This document shows positions 33,068 through 38,925 of a stretch of 41,013 bases of DNA, piece after piece. Where the stretch lies: contig CAZYHS010000017.1 in assembly GCA_964647545.1 (NCBI GenBank), positions 1 through 41,013 of the forward strand, read 5' to 3'. Made by a program: the position numbers and the translations under genes. The notes below the pieces were generated by a model. It ran no database searches and was not told the origin of the DNA. It worked only from the letters and a program-made list of their open reading frames with translations. This DNA is from CAZYHS01 sp964647545 (GTDB lineage: Bacteria > UBA10199 > GCA-002796325 > 1-14-0-20-49-13). Position 1 is the first letter of the stretch; each line of letters starts with the position of its first letter.

Positions 33068-34414
33068 ATGTTCAAAAAAATCATGAAGGCGCTGGCGCTA
33101 CCCCCCGTGGCTCAGCATAAGATCACCGACAAGGCGCAGGTCTCTAAGATGTATCATCACTGGCGCTGGCGCATGTTTCTTGGCTCTTACTTGGGCTATG
33201 TCGTTTTCTATTTGATGCGTAAGAACATTTCGACGAGCCTTCCGGCCATGAGCCGCGAACTCGGCTATTCCAACACCGAGCTCGGCATTCTCGGCGCGAC
33301 TCTCTACATCACCTATGGCATCGGAAAATTTATCAACGGCGTTATCGGCGACCGTGCGAACATACGTTATTTTTCGGTCATCGGTCTTTTTGGTTCGGTC
33401 GTTTGCACTCTTATTTTTGGACTTTCCAGCACGCTTTTCTGGCTGGCGTTCATGTGGGGTTTGAACGGCTGGTTTCAATCGATGGGCATCGCGCCTTACA
33501 TGAGATCTCTTGCAAACTGGTTTAACGTCGGTGAGCGCGGGCGCGTTGTCGGTTTTTGGACGACGTCGCACCAGACCGGCACGCTTTTGATCTTCTGGCT
33601 GACAAGCTTTTTGTTGGCCAACTATTCATGGCGCACCTGTTTTTACGTTCCTGCAGCGTTCGGTCTTGTGACCTGCGTGATCTTGATCATTATGCTCAGA
33701 GACAGGCCCGAAGCGATGGGGCTTCCTCCGGTCGAGGTTTACAAACCGGAGAAAATCGTCGATTTGAAAGAGGAGGCCAAAGAAGAAGAGGAGTTTGAAC
33801 ACAGCTTCTGGCACGCATTTTTGCACAAAATTTTATTGAACAAGTGGGTTTGGCTGTGCGCGATCGTAAACGTCTTTATTTACGTCGTGCGTTTTGGCGC
33901 CGACGACTGGGCTCCAAAATTCATGGTCGATGTTAAAGGCAACACCGACGCGATGGCGGCTTTTAAATCAAGCGCGAACCCGCTGGTCGGTATTTTGGGG
34001 ATGATCTTCGCCGGTTATTTTTCAGACAAGCTTTTTGCTGCAAGGCGCGGGCCGATTGCCTGTATTTTTATGTTCCTGCTAGCGATCTCGATCGGCGTTT
34101 TCTATTACATTCCGCCGGGGTATCCGGTTTGGGACTTCGTATTGCTAGGAGTTATCGGGTTTTTTACTTACGGGCCGCAGCTGCTTATCGCGACCGTTGC
34201 ACCTCTTGATTTCGGTAGCAAGCGACTTGCCGCGAGTGCGAACGGGCTGATCGGATTATTCGGCTATGTCGGCGCGACCTTTTCAAGCATCGGCACGGGG
34301 ATCTTCGTCGATAAGTGGGGATGGGGCGGCGGCGCAATGTTCTGGGCTTTGTGCGCCTTGATTGGTGGCATCCTGACGCTCTTCATGTGGAAGGCCAAGG
34401 CGACAACGGCATAA
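33068..34414 (+). CDS. organophosphate:phosphate antiporter family (GlpT/UhpT-like) MFS transporter
   Basis: A 448-residue inner-membrane protein with 12 predicted helices in two halves. It matches the OPA family of the major facilitator superfamily by YHHWRWRMFLGSYLGYVVFYLMRKN at the N-terminus (the region with the family arginine of helix 1), GIGKFINGVIGDRAN, and a loop between helices 6 and 7 rich in Lys/Glu. OPA members exchange sugar phosphates, glycerol-3-phosphate or phosphoglycerate for phosphate. The HAD phosphatase gene directly upstream suggests uptake of a phosphorylated compound and its dephosphorylation. Exact substrate unknown. Confidence 0.88.
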   Translation: MFKKIMKALALPPVAQHKITDKAQVSKMYHHWRWRMFLGSYLGYVVFYLMRKNISTSLPAMSRELGYSNTELGILGATLYITYGIGKFINGVIGDRANIRYFSVIGLFGSVVCTLIFGLSSTLFWLAFMWGLNGWFQSMGIAPYMRSLANWFNVGERGRVVGFWTTSHQTGTLLIFWLTSFLLANYSWRTCFYVPAAFGLVTCVILIIMLRDRPEAMGLPPVEVYKPEKIVDLKEEAKEEEEFEHSFWHAFLHKILLNKWVWLCAIVNVFIYVVRFGADDWAPKFMVDVKGNTDAMAAFKSSANPLVGILGMIFAGYFSDKLFAARRGPIACIFMFLLAISIGVFYYIPPGYPVWDFVLLGVIGFFTYGPQLLIATVAPLDFGSKRLAASANGLIGLFGYVGATFSSIGTGIFVDKWGWGGGAMFWALCALIGGILTLFMWKAKATTA

Positions 34415-34520
34415 TAAGTTTCTGGCTACCACTTTTTGAAGACGAAAAAAACGGCGGCAATTATCAATGCGAAGCCGAGACAACGCGTGTGGCCGCGGCA
34501 AAAATGATCCAAAAAATAGC

Positions 34521-34549
34521 TTGACGGGTGGGGGGCGCCCGCGTATAAG
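34521..34549 (+). promoter_or_regulatory. probable promoter of the tRNA-fMet locus
   Basis: TTGACG (34521-34526) and TATAAG (34544-34549) are 17 bp apart. The predicted start (~34556) is about 36 bp before the first tRNA-fMet 5' sequence at 34592, the usual distance for a tRNA leader, but the intact tRNA lies 724 bp further on. This suggests that it was the original tRNA promoter before the tandem insertion. Confidence 0.72.
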
Positions 34550-34591
34550 CCACCCACGCGTTACGGAAGCCGTTTAAAAACTTAATAATAT

Positions 34592-34724
34592 CGCGGGGTA
34601 GAGCAGCCCGTCCCGGCGACGGCGCAATTTTTTAGAAGAAAAATTGCATGCCGCGCCGAGGATCCTCGACGCCGCAAACGATTTTTAAGAAAAAATCGTG
34701 CGGACGTCGGGAGTAGCTTGCCAG
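34592..34724 (+). pseudogene. tRNA-fMet 5' fragment with D-loop insertion, copy 1
   Basis: 34592-34610 equals tRNA-fMet nt 1-19 (CGCGGGGTAGAGCAGCCCG) and 34713-34724 equals nt 20-31 (GTAGCTTGCCAG). A 102-bp palindrome splits them in the D-loop without target duplication. Identity to the tRNA ends inside the 5' strand of the anticodon stem, where the nuclease-gene leader CTTTGA begins. No anticodon, T-arm or acceptor 3' strand follows. Confidence 0.9.
34611..34712 (+). repeat. 102-bp double-hairpin palindrome (REPIN/MITE-like), copy 1
   Basis: The termini TCCCG and CGGGA are complementary. Each half contains its own hairpin: GCAATTTTT/AAAAATTGC in the left arm and CGATTTTT/AAAAATCG in the right, each within GC-rich stems, and the midpoint is the perfect palindrome CGAGGATCCTCG. 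Two inverted related hairpins of this size are the architecture of REP doublets (REPINs). No RAYT transposase is in the window. Confidence 0.82.
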
Positions 34725-34730
34725 CTTTGA

Positions 34731-34997
34731 ATGTATTTTGTTTATATTCTTAAAAGTTTGAAGGATGGCAGATATTATACCGGCTGCTCTTCTGATGTTG
34801 AAAAAAGATTAAAGCGGCATAATTCGGGGAGAGTTGCCTCGACTCGAAACAGAAGACCGCTGGAACTTGAATATATTGAGAAGTTTATTACACTCTCTGA
34901 AGCAAGATGTAGAGAAAAGGCTTTAAAAAAAGAGAGTAAATTGAAAATTATATCGCGGGGTAGAGCAGCCCGTCCCGGCGACGGCGCAATTTTTTAG
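34731..34997 (+). CDS. small GIY-YIG nuclease-domain protein, copy 1
   Basis: An 88-residue protein made of one GIY-YIG domain of the UPF0213/YhbQ type: MYFVYILKSLKDGRYYTGC holds the YVYIL...YTG form of the motif, followed by the catalytic-arginine region RLKRHNSG, the TRNRRPLELEYIE segment with the metal-binding Glu, and REKALKKESK. Stand-alone GIY-YIG domains of this class nick or cleave DNA. The last ~16 residues are encoded by the 5' end of the next tRNA-fMet fragment and its palindrome. Such genes are often found fused end-on to tRNA genes, consistent with homing-like spread. There is no obvious ribosome-binding site. Confidence 0.85.
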   Translation: MYFVYILKSLKDGRYYTGCSSDVEKRLKRHNSGRVASTRNRRPLELEYIEKFITLSEARCREKALKKESKLKIISRGRAARPGDGAIF

Positions 34998-35086
34998 AAG
35001 AAAAATTGCATGCCGCGCCGAGGATCCTCGACGCCGCAAACGATTTTTAAGAAAAAATCGTGCGGACGTCGGGAGTAGCTTGCCAG
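34954..35086 (+). pseudogene. tRNA-fMet 5' fragment with D-loop insertion, copy 2
   Basis: Identical to copy 1, 362 bp downstream: tRNA nt 1-19 at 34954-34972, palindrome, nt 20-31 at 35075-35086. Its first 44 bp also encode the C-terminus of the first nuclease (SRGRAARPGDGAIF). Confidence 0.9.
34973..35074 (+). repeat. 102-bp double-hairpin palindrome (REPIN/MITE-like), copy 2
   Basis: Sequence and position relative to the tRNA fragment are the same as in copy 1, so the insertion predates the tandem duplication. Confidence 0.82.
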
Positions 35087-35092
35087 CTTTGA

Positions 35093-35338
35093 ATGTATTT
35101 TGTTTATATTCTTAAAAGTTTGAAGGATGGCAGATATTATACCGGCTGCTCTTCTGATGTTGAAAAAAGATTAAAGCGGCATAATTCGGGGAGAGTTGCC
35201 TCGACTCGAAACAGAAGACCGCTGGAACTTGAATATATTGAGAAGTTTATTACACTCTCTGAAGCAAGATGTAGAGAAAAGGTTTTAAAAAAAGAGAGTA
35301 AATTGAAAATTATATCGCGGGGTAGAGCAGCCCGGTAG
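35093..35338 (+). CDS. small GIY-YIG nuclease-domain protein, copy 2
   Basis: An 81-residue copy of the first nuclease with one substitution (CREKVLKKE in place of CREKALKKE). Its frame runs 23 bp into the functional tRNA-fMet gene: the residues SRGRAAR are tRNA sequence, and the stop codon TAG (35336-35338) is the GGTAG of the tRNA D-loop. The catalytic GIY-YIG residues are intact. Because the intact tRNA lacks the palindrome, this copy ends seven residues earlier than copy 1. Confidence 0.85.
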   Translation: MYFVYILKSLKDGRYYTGCSSDVEKRLKRHNSGRVASTRNRRPLELEYIEKFITLSEARCREKVLKKESKLKIISRGRAAR

Positions 35339-35392
35339 CTTGCCAGGCTCATAACCTGGAGGTCGTTGGTTCAAATCCAACCCCCGCAACCA
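35316..35392 (+). tRNA. initiator tRNA-fMet (anticodon CAT)
   Basis: A 77-nt cloverleaf with encoded CCA: acceptor CGCGGGG/CCCCGCA with the initiator-specific C1-A72 mismatch, D-arm GAGC/GCTT with the A11-U24 pair, anticodon stem CCAGG/CCTGG around CTCATAA, variable AGGTC and T-arm GTTGG/CCAAC. The usual three G-C pairs at the bottom of the anticodon stem are here A29-U41, G30-C40, G31-C39. Its 5' part overlaps the second GIY-YIG gene, and an integrated element begins at its 3' side. Confidence 0.97.
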
Positions 35393-35397
35393 ATAGA

Positions 35398-35434
35398 AAC
35401 AGGTACTTAGCAGAAATGCTGGGTACCTGTTTTG
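35398..35434 (+). terminator. hairpin terminator after tRNA-fMet
   Basis: AACAGGTAC (35398-35406) pairs with GTACCTGTT (35423-35431), extended by TTAGCA/TGCTGG with two G-T pairs to a GAAA loop. A short TTT follows. The stem may also stop the opposing minus-strand transcription of the element. Confidence 0.75.
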
Positions 35435-35436
35435 CG

Positions 35437-35458
35437 TTTGGGCCCAATTTGGGTCCAA
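35437..35458. repeat. tandem palindromic 11-mers at the element boundary
   Basis: TTTGGGCCCAA (35437-35447) is followed without gap by TTTGGGTCCAA (35448-35458). Each contains a perfect or near-perfect palindrome around its centre. They sit between the tRNA terminator and the first gene of the element, where integrase or excisionase arm sites would be expected; that role is inference. Confidence 0.55.
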
Positions 35459-35461
35459 TTT

Positions 35462-35668
35462 TTATTGACTAACATTCGAGTCTCTTATTTCCACCTTATA
35501 GCCGACAATATTTTTTTCTTTATCTAATTCTGTAATATAAAGCAGAATCGCTCGTGTGCAGCTTGCGCAAGTGGTAAGGAATGCATCATTTAATTTAATA
35601 GAATTATTGTCGATTTCACAATAATTTGGTGTTTTACAACAACACGTTAAATCGAATTTTATTTTCAT
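35462..35668 (-). CDS. small cysteine-rich protein of unknown function
   Basis: A 68-residue protein, MKIKFDLTCCCKTPNYCE at the start and TTCASCTRAILL in the middle, with six cysteines in the order CCC...C...C..C. Spacing suggests a zinc- or metal-binding fold, but no known family is recognised. It lies 11 bp downstream of the integrase gene, with AAAGGG as a possible ribosome-binding site, and is the element gene closest to the tRNA. Confidence 0.6.
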   Translation of the reverse strand: MKIKFDLTCCCKTPNYCEIDNNSIKLNDAFLTTCASCTRAILLYITELDKEKNIVGYKVEIRDSNVSQ

Positions 35669-35679
35669 AGATTTTCCCT

Positions 35680-36780
35680 TTATTGGTTTACACTTCGTTG
35701 AAAGTTTACTCTTACCACGTTGTCTTTCTCTGTAAAATTGACGATATTGGTCTTACCCGCTATATATTCCAACGAGAGGTGAGCGTACCTCTCTGTTAGC
35801 TTTGCATCCGAGTGACCCAAGAACTTTTGTAGCTCGAACCTATTGCCACCGTTCATCATATAATGGCTTGCAAATGTATGCCGCAAGTCGTGGAACCTGA
35901 TTCTTTCAACACCCGACTCTTCAACATCCTTCAAAAAGTGCCGGTGATAGAGATTGTCGGGGTCAACCAAACGACCGTGGTATTGAAAGACCAGCTCCCC
36001 TTGGGTTTTTGCCTTTAATTTTGCCATATCATCGTGAATGGCATCTTCGATGGGAATAACCCTGATCTTACGCCCTTTGGTGGTTTCAACAATGCCCCTC
36101 GTGTGTTTATCATACGTTCTGCAGACTGTGATAAGACTTCGGTCCAAATCTACAGCGTTCCATTTCAAGGCGATCAACTCACCTTGTCGCATGCCAGTGT
36201 TCAAGGCCACCTTATAGAGTAGGTGGAACACTTCAGTGTCACTGCCGATGTGCTTCTTTGCCGAGTGTTCAAGAAACGTTTGTGCATCTCCACGCGACCA
36301 GAACTTGAAGGGTACTTCTTTGTTGTGGAGCATCCTTATCGCTGACATCGGATTGTAAAAGAGTACACCTCGCTTCACATGGAAGTTAAAAACAGCTTTT
36401 ATCGTTTGCAGGTTCTTATCAACGGTAGCATCTGAGAGCTGTTTGTCCTTCAAGTGACGTATCAATTGGTCGATGTGGTTGGGTCTTATCGTATGTAACA
36501 TTATTTTCCCCAACATGGGCAGTATGTGGAGCTTGAGCATTGTCTTATCACCCATGATGCTGCTCTTAGCCTTCCTGACCTCTGCATGGTTTGTTAGCCA
36601 TTCCTGAGCTGCATTTGCAAAAGTCATCGATCTGACCTCGACGGGGGAGATGCGTACCCGTTGCTCGAACTGCAGCGCATCTATTTTACGCTCAAAGTTA
36701 CGCGAGACTCGCTTACCGTTTACCCATACGCGGACGCGATATGTTCGTCCTTTCCTTCGTTCAATTGCCTGTATTGGCAT
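35680..36780 (-). CDS. int: tyrosine recombinase/integrase
   Basis: A 366-residue site-specific recombinase of the phage-integrase family. The N-terminal arm-binding part (MPIQAIERRKGRTYRVRVWVNG), a SAM-like core-binding domain (about 52-145) and the catalytic domain are all present. Catalytic residues: Arg198 (TGMRQGE), His297 and Arg300 (HDLRHTFASH), His323 (LGH) and nucleophile Tyr332 (ERYAHLS), with a probable Lys235. It probably catalyses insertion at the adjacent tRNA-fMet. The start overlaps the excisionase-like gene by 20 bp, so the two are cotranscribed. Confidence 0.94.
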   Translation of the reverse strand: MPIQAIERRKGRTYRVRVWVNGKRVSRNFERKIDALQFEQRVRISPVEVRSMTFANAAQEWLTNHAEVRKAKSSIMGDKTMLKLHILPMLGKIMLHTIRPNHIDQLIRHLKDKQLSDATVDKNLQTIKAVFNFHVKRGVLFYNPMSAIRMLHNKEVPFKFWSRGDAQTFLEHSAKKHIGSDTEVFHLLYKVALNTGMRQGELIALKWNAVDLDRSLITVCRTYDKHTRGIVETTKGRKIRVIPIEDAIHDDMAKLKAKTQGELVFQYHGRLVDPDNLYHRHFLKDVEESGVERIRFHDLRHTFASHYMMNGGNRFELQKFLGHSDAKLTERYAHLSLEYIAGKTNIVNFTEKDNVVRVNFQRSVNQ

Positions 36781-36982
36781 TTAGTGACCTTTCGGCAAGC
36801 CACAGTTGGACGTCGGAGAGTTTGAATCGGACATGATGGCCTACTTTAACGAATGGGATCCTCCGCTTATGGCACCAATCCCGAATCGTTGCGATAGGCA
36901 CATCTAGATATTCTGACAGCCGCTCTACCCGTATTAAGTTTTCAGAGAGCGTCGTTCTTCCAGCGTGTTCGTTATTGCTCAT
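36761..36982 (-). CDS. excisionase-like helix-turn-helix protein
   Basis: A 73-residue protein with a MerR-type winged helix: LIRVERLSEYLDVPIATIRDWCHKR, then RIPFVKVGHHVRFKLSDVQLWLAER, the pattern of helix_turn_helix/excisionase (AlpA, Xis) proteins of islands. It is placed directly ahead of the integrase, overlapping it, as is common for a recombination directionality factor. It could regulate integrase, excision or both. Confidence 0.86.
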   Translation of the reverse strand: MSNNEHAGRTTLSENLIRVERLSEYLDVPIATIRDWCHKRRIPFVKVGHHVRFKLSDVQLWLAERSLNANTGN

Positions 36983-37225
36983 GACTACTCCTCACGTTAC
37001 TAAGTTCAAGTTCTTTGTTAGGGCTTTTTCCCGCCCAAGCTTGTGGGCAAGGGCGGGATGGTTGATAAATAGATTGACTAAATGAGCAATCAACTTTCAA
37101 AGCCTGCCCAAAAATAGCATTCCCTCTCTTCTTATGTAAGACCAGAGCCCTTAAGCCAAGGCAACGGTTGGTAATAAGTGATAGGTAATTGGTAATTAGT
37201 GAAGAGTAAAAAGCTAAGAGTGTGT
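36983..37225. other. intergenic control region of the element
   Basis: No gene is seen in these 243 bp. It contains a GC-rich inverted repeat, CCCGCCC (37030-37036) with GGGCGGG (37051-37057), which has no T run after it on either strand. A cluster of short direct repeats near 37170-37205 (GGTAATAAGTGA, GGTAATTGGTAATTAGTGA) resembles protein-binding repeats. It may hold the promoter for the excisionase-integrase pair. Confidence 0.4.
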
Positions 37226-37696
37226 TCAGTCATTTTTCACCTCATAAGAGTTATTATTTTGTAATAGTAGTTTCTTTACGTATCTAACCACAGAGTAATG
37301 AAACACTTCGGGCTTATCAGTTCCATCTGGAAACTTAGGAATGGACGTGCCTACCAAAACCAATGCAACGGCGTTTAAGAATATCTTTGGAGTCATGTAG
37401 GCTCTTGTTGGGCGAAGTGGTCTTCGACAGTTGTTTATTATTGTCCAACACCCATAATAATGTGTGTGAATCTTAAATTTTTTATGTGCTAGGTTGAAAT
37501 ATTGGGGCAACACAAGTCCCTCTTTCCCAGAGAGGGTAAAATCCCATTCGAGGACGAGCTTTGGAAGACCACCAAACTGCTTAAATTCTTTGACCCTTAT
37601 GCACTGTGCTTTGTATTCTCCAGCCTTGATAAGTAAGGGGGAGGCGTCCAAAGGGTTAGGTGTGTCATTATTGTGCGTTAATGGGGCGCCTGTCAT
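37226..37696 (-). CDS. element protein of unknown function
   Basis: A 156-residue protein with no recognised family. The central part GEYKAQCIRVKEFKQFGGLPKLVLEWDFTL followed by a strand-rich region resembles in layout small phage proteins that bind DNA or recombination intermediates, but the similarity is too weak to name. It overlaps the next upstream gene by 4 bp. No membrane segment. Confidence 0.55.
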   Translation of the reverse strand: MTGAPLTHNNDTPNPLDASPLLIKAGEYKAQCIRVKEFKQFGGLPKLVLEWDFTLSGKEGLVLPQYFNLAHKKFKIHTHYYGCWTIINNCRRPLRPTRAYMTPKIFLNAVALVLVGTSIPKFPDGTDKPEVFHYSVVRYVKKLLLQNNNSYEVKND

Positions 37697-37968
37697 CGCC
37701 GACCTCGACTAATAGGGTGGTTTGTAGCGGCTTGCTGTCCCGCCCTGACTCGGTTGGGATTCTTATCTAGGGTAATGCCCAAGAGTTTGCAGGCCAAACG
37801 CACTTTGGGCTTGGGAATCAAAAATTGCCGTCTGTAGTGATTGACGCCGAACGAAGGACCATCTTTCGCAAAATTCCATTTTCGGATTTGTGCGGTGATT
37901 TTAGGCTCGTTTGTTTCGATGAGATAAGAGGTATTATCCCATTTCCAGATGTGGACGTTATTTGGCAT
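37693..37968 (-). CDS. element protein of unknown function
   Basis: A 91-residue basic protein. MPNNVHIWKWDNTSYLIETNEPKITAQIRKWNF suggests a small beta-rich domain; the tail RAGQQAATNHPISRGRR is basic and low-complexity, possibly nucleic-acid binding. It overlaps the XRE regulator gene by 11 bp and the following gene by 4 bp, so it belongs to the same transcript. Not recognised. Confidence 0.55.
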   Translation of the reverse strand: MPNNVHIWKWDNTSYLIETNEPKITAQIRKWNFAKDGPSFGVNHYRRQFLIPKPKVRLACKLLGITLDKNPNRVRAGQQAATNHPISRGRR

Positions 37969-38167
37969 TGGGAACCTCGAATATCTCGTTTGGTTTCAAC
38001 CCAAGTATTTGCCCGATTTTCAGGATTCTTTTATCGCCGATATGAACTGATTGTGCGCCGATTACCCATTTGCTCAATAGGCTAGGATTGACACCGGCTT
38101 GATTGGCGACGATGTACTGTGGCTGGTGCCATAGTTTGAGTGTTTGCTTAAATCTTTGTGACAGCAT
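37958..38167 (-). CDS. XRE-family transcriptional regulator
   Basis: A 69-residue single helix-turn-helix domain of the Cro/C1 type: QYIVANQAGVNPSLLSKWVIGAQSVHIGDKRILKIGQILGLKPNEIFEV matches helices 2-5, including S.LSKW in the recognition helix and the closing G....IFE. AGGGAG is 8 bp before the ATG at 38167. It starts a run of minus-strand element genes and probably controls them or the integrase. Confidence 0.85.
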   Translation of the reverse strand: MLSQRFKQTLKLWHQPQYIVANQAGVNPSLLSKWVIGAQSVHIGDKRILKIGQILGLKPNEIFEVPNAK

Positions 38168-38276
38168 TTTTTCTCCCTGTTAAAAATCTACAGGGCTTTT
38201 AGAATAATTCTTATGAGTGTGGCTATAGACGGACGGAACAATCGAAAAAACGGGAATTGATGTCTTGAGAAAGTTC

Positions 38277-38918
38277 TTATTTTACAGGGGGCTGTTTGCT
38301 TTGACGTGAGTATCTTTTAATCGCATCTGGTGTGATGGCTCTACCTAAATGCTTCATAATGTCGGCAGTTGCTTCTGCGGCGCGATGATCATCATCAAAT
38401 TTTTTGTTCTTCAGTTGTTTGATGTTTCTGATCTTCGTTTTGACTATATTGAAAAGAGCGTCAGCCAATACGCGGTTTGATATGTTATTTAACTGAACGT
38501 CAAAGTCTGGGTGCATGTCCCTATGCGGGGAGGGCATTTTTTTGATTTTCTTTAGTTTTATATCTAGAAAACCTGATAAATGTTCTTCTAGGAAGAATTC
38601 AACAAAGGTTTCCTGTTCACTTGGTTCACGATCAGTTTGCAGCATAAAAATCGTTTTGATCCAAAGAATAATTTCTTTAAGCTTTTTGGGGGTTATTCTT
38701 GTTTCTGACCACGCACCATGTGGAAGTATAAAACGGCCTTGCGTAAGGCAATATTGTAAAGCCTTTTTTCTGTTCGCTGCATTCGAATTTTGTTTGTTGC
38801 AAAACGCAGTATAATAGGCAGAAGCAAAGTTCTGTTCTGTTAAAGGCTCAATGTCGTATCTTTTGCAAATTGCCGTTACTAGGTTGAGTCCTTTTTTTGT
38901 TAATAATTTTCTTGCCAT
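38277..38918 (-). CDS. element protein of unknown function
   Basis: A 213-residue soluble, Lys-rich, mostly helical protein with no recognised family. It follows the serine recombinase gene after 7 bp and is probably cotranscribed with it. The C-terminal DDDHRAAEATADIMKHLGRAITPDAIKRYS resembles a helix-turn-helix, but this is not certain. Codon use and AT content are those of the element. Confidence 0.58.
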   Translation of the reverse strand: MARKLLTKKGLNLVTAICKRYDIEPLTEQNFASAYYTAFCNKQNSNAANRKKALQYCLTQGRFILPHGAWSETRITPKKLKEIILWIKTIFMLQTDREPSEQETFVEFFLEEHLSGFLDIKLKKIKKMPSPHRDMHPDFDVQLNNISNRVLADALFNIVKTKIRNIKQLKNKKFDDDHRAAEATADIMKHLGRAITPDAIKRYSRQSKQPPVK

Positions 38919-38925
38919 GGTTCGT

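Larger units (their letters stand above)
34592..35315 (+). repeat. two tandem 362-bp units carrying tRNA-fMet 5' pieces and GIY-YIG genes
   Basis: Unit 1 is 34592-34953 and unit 2 is 34954-35315; the intact tRNA begins at 35316. Reading the two side by side, I find one difference, C at 34921 against T at 35283, which changes Ala to Val in the encoded nuclease. Each unit contains tRNA nt 1-19, a 102-bp palindromic insert, tRNA nt 20-31 and 229 bp with the nuclease gene. ATATCGCGGGG precedes or starts each copy and the intact gene alike. Confidence 0.96.

Noticed and set aside
34415..34520. Possible small membrane peptide on the minus strand (hydrophobic stretch ending FKKW)
   Set aside because: No usable start codon or ribosome-binding site, and the frame is too short to support.
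34592..34724. Intron-containing tRNA (D-loop intron) as explanation of the split tRNA sequence
   Set aside because: The 3' half of the tRNA does not follow the insertion; after nt 31 the sequence turns into the nuclease gene, so no mature tRNA could be made by splicing.
34592..35315. CRISPR array or satellite explanation for the tandem repeat
   Set aside because: Only two long units with a coding gene and tRNA sequence; no short repeats with unique spacers and no cas genes.
37030..37057. GC-rich inverted repeat considered as a terminator
   Set aside because: There is no T run after the stem on either strand; the T residues precede it on the plus strand.
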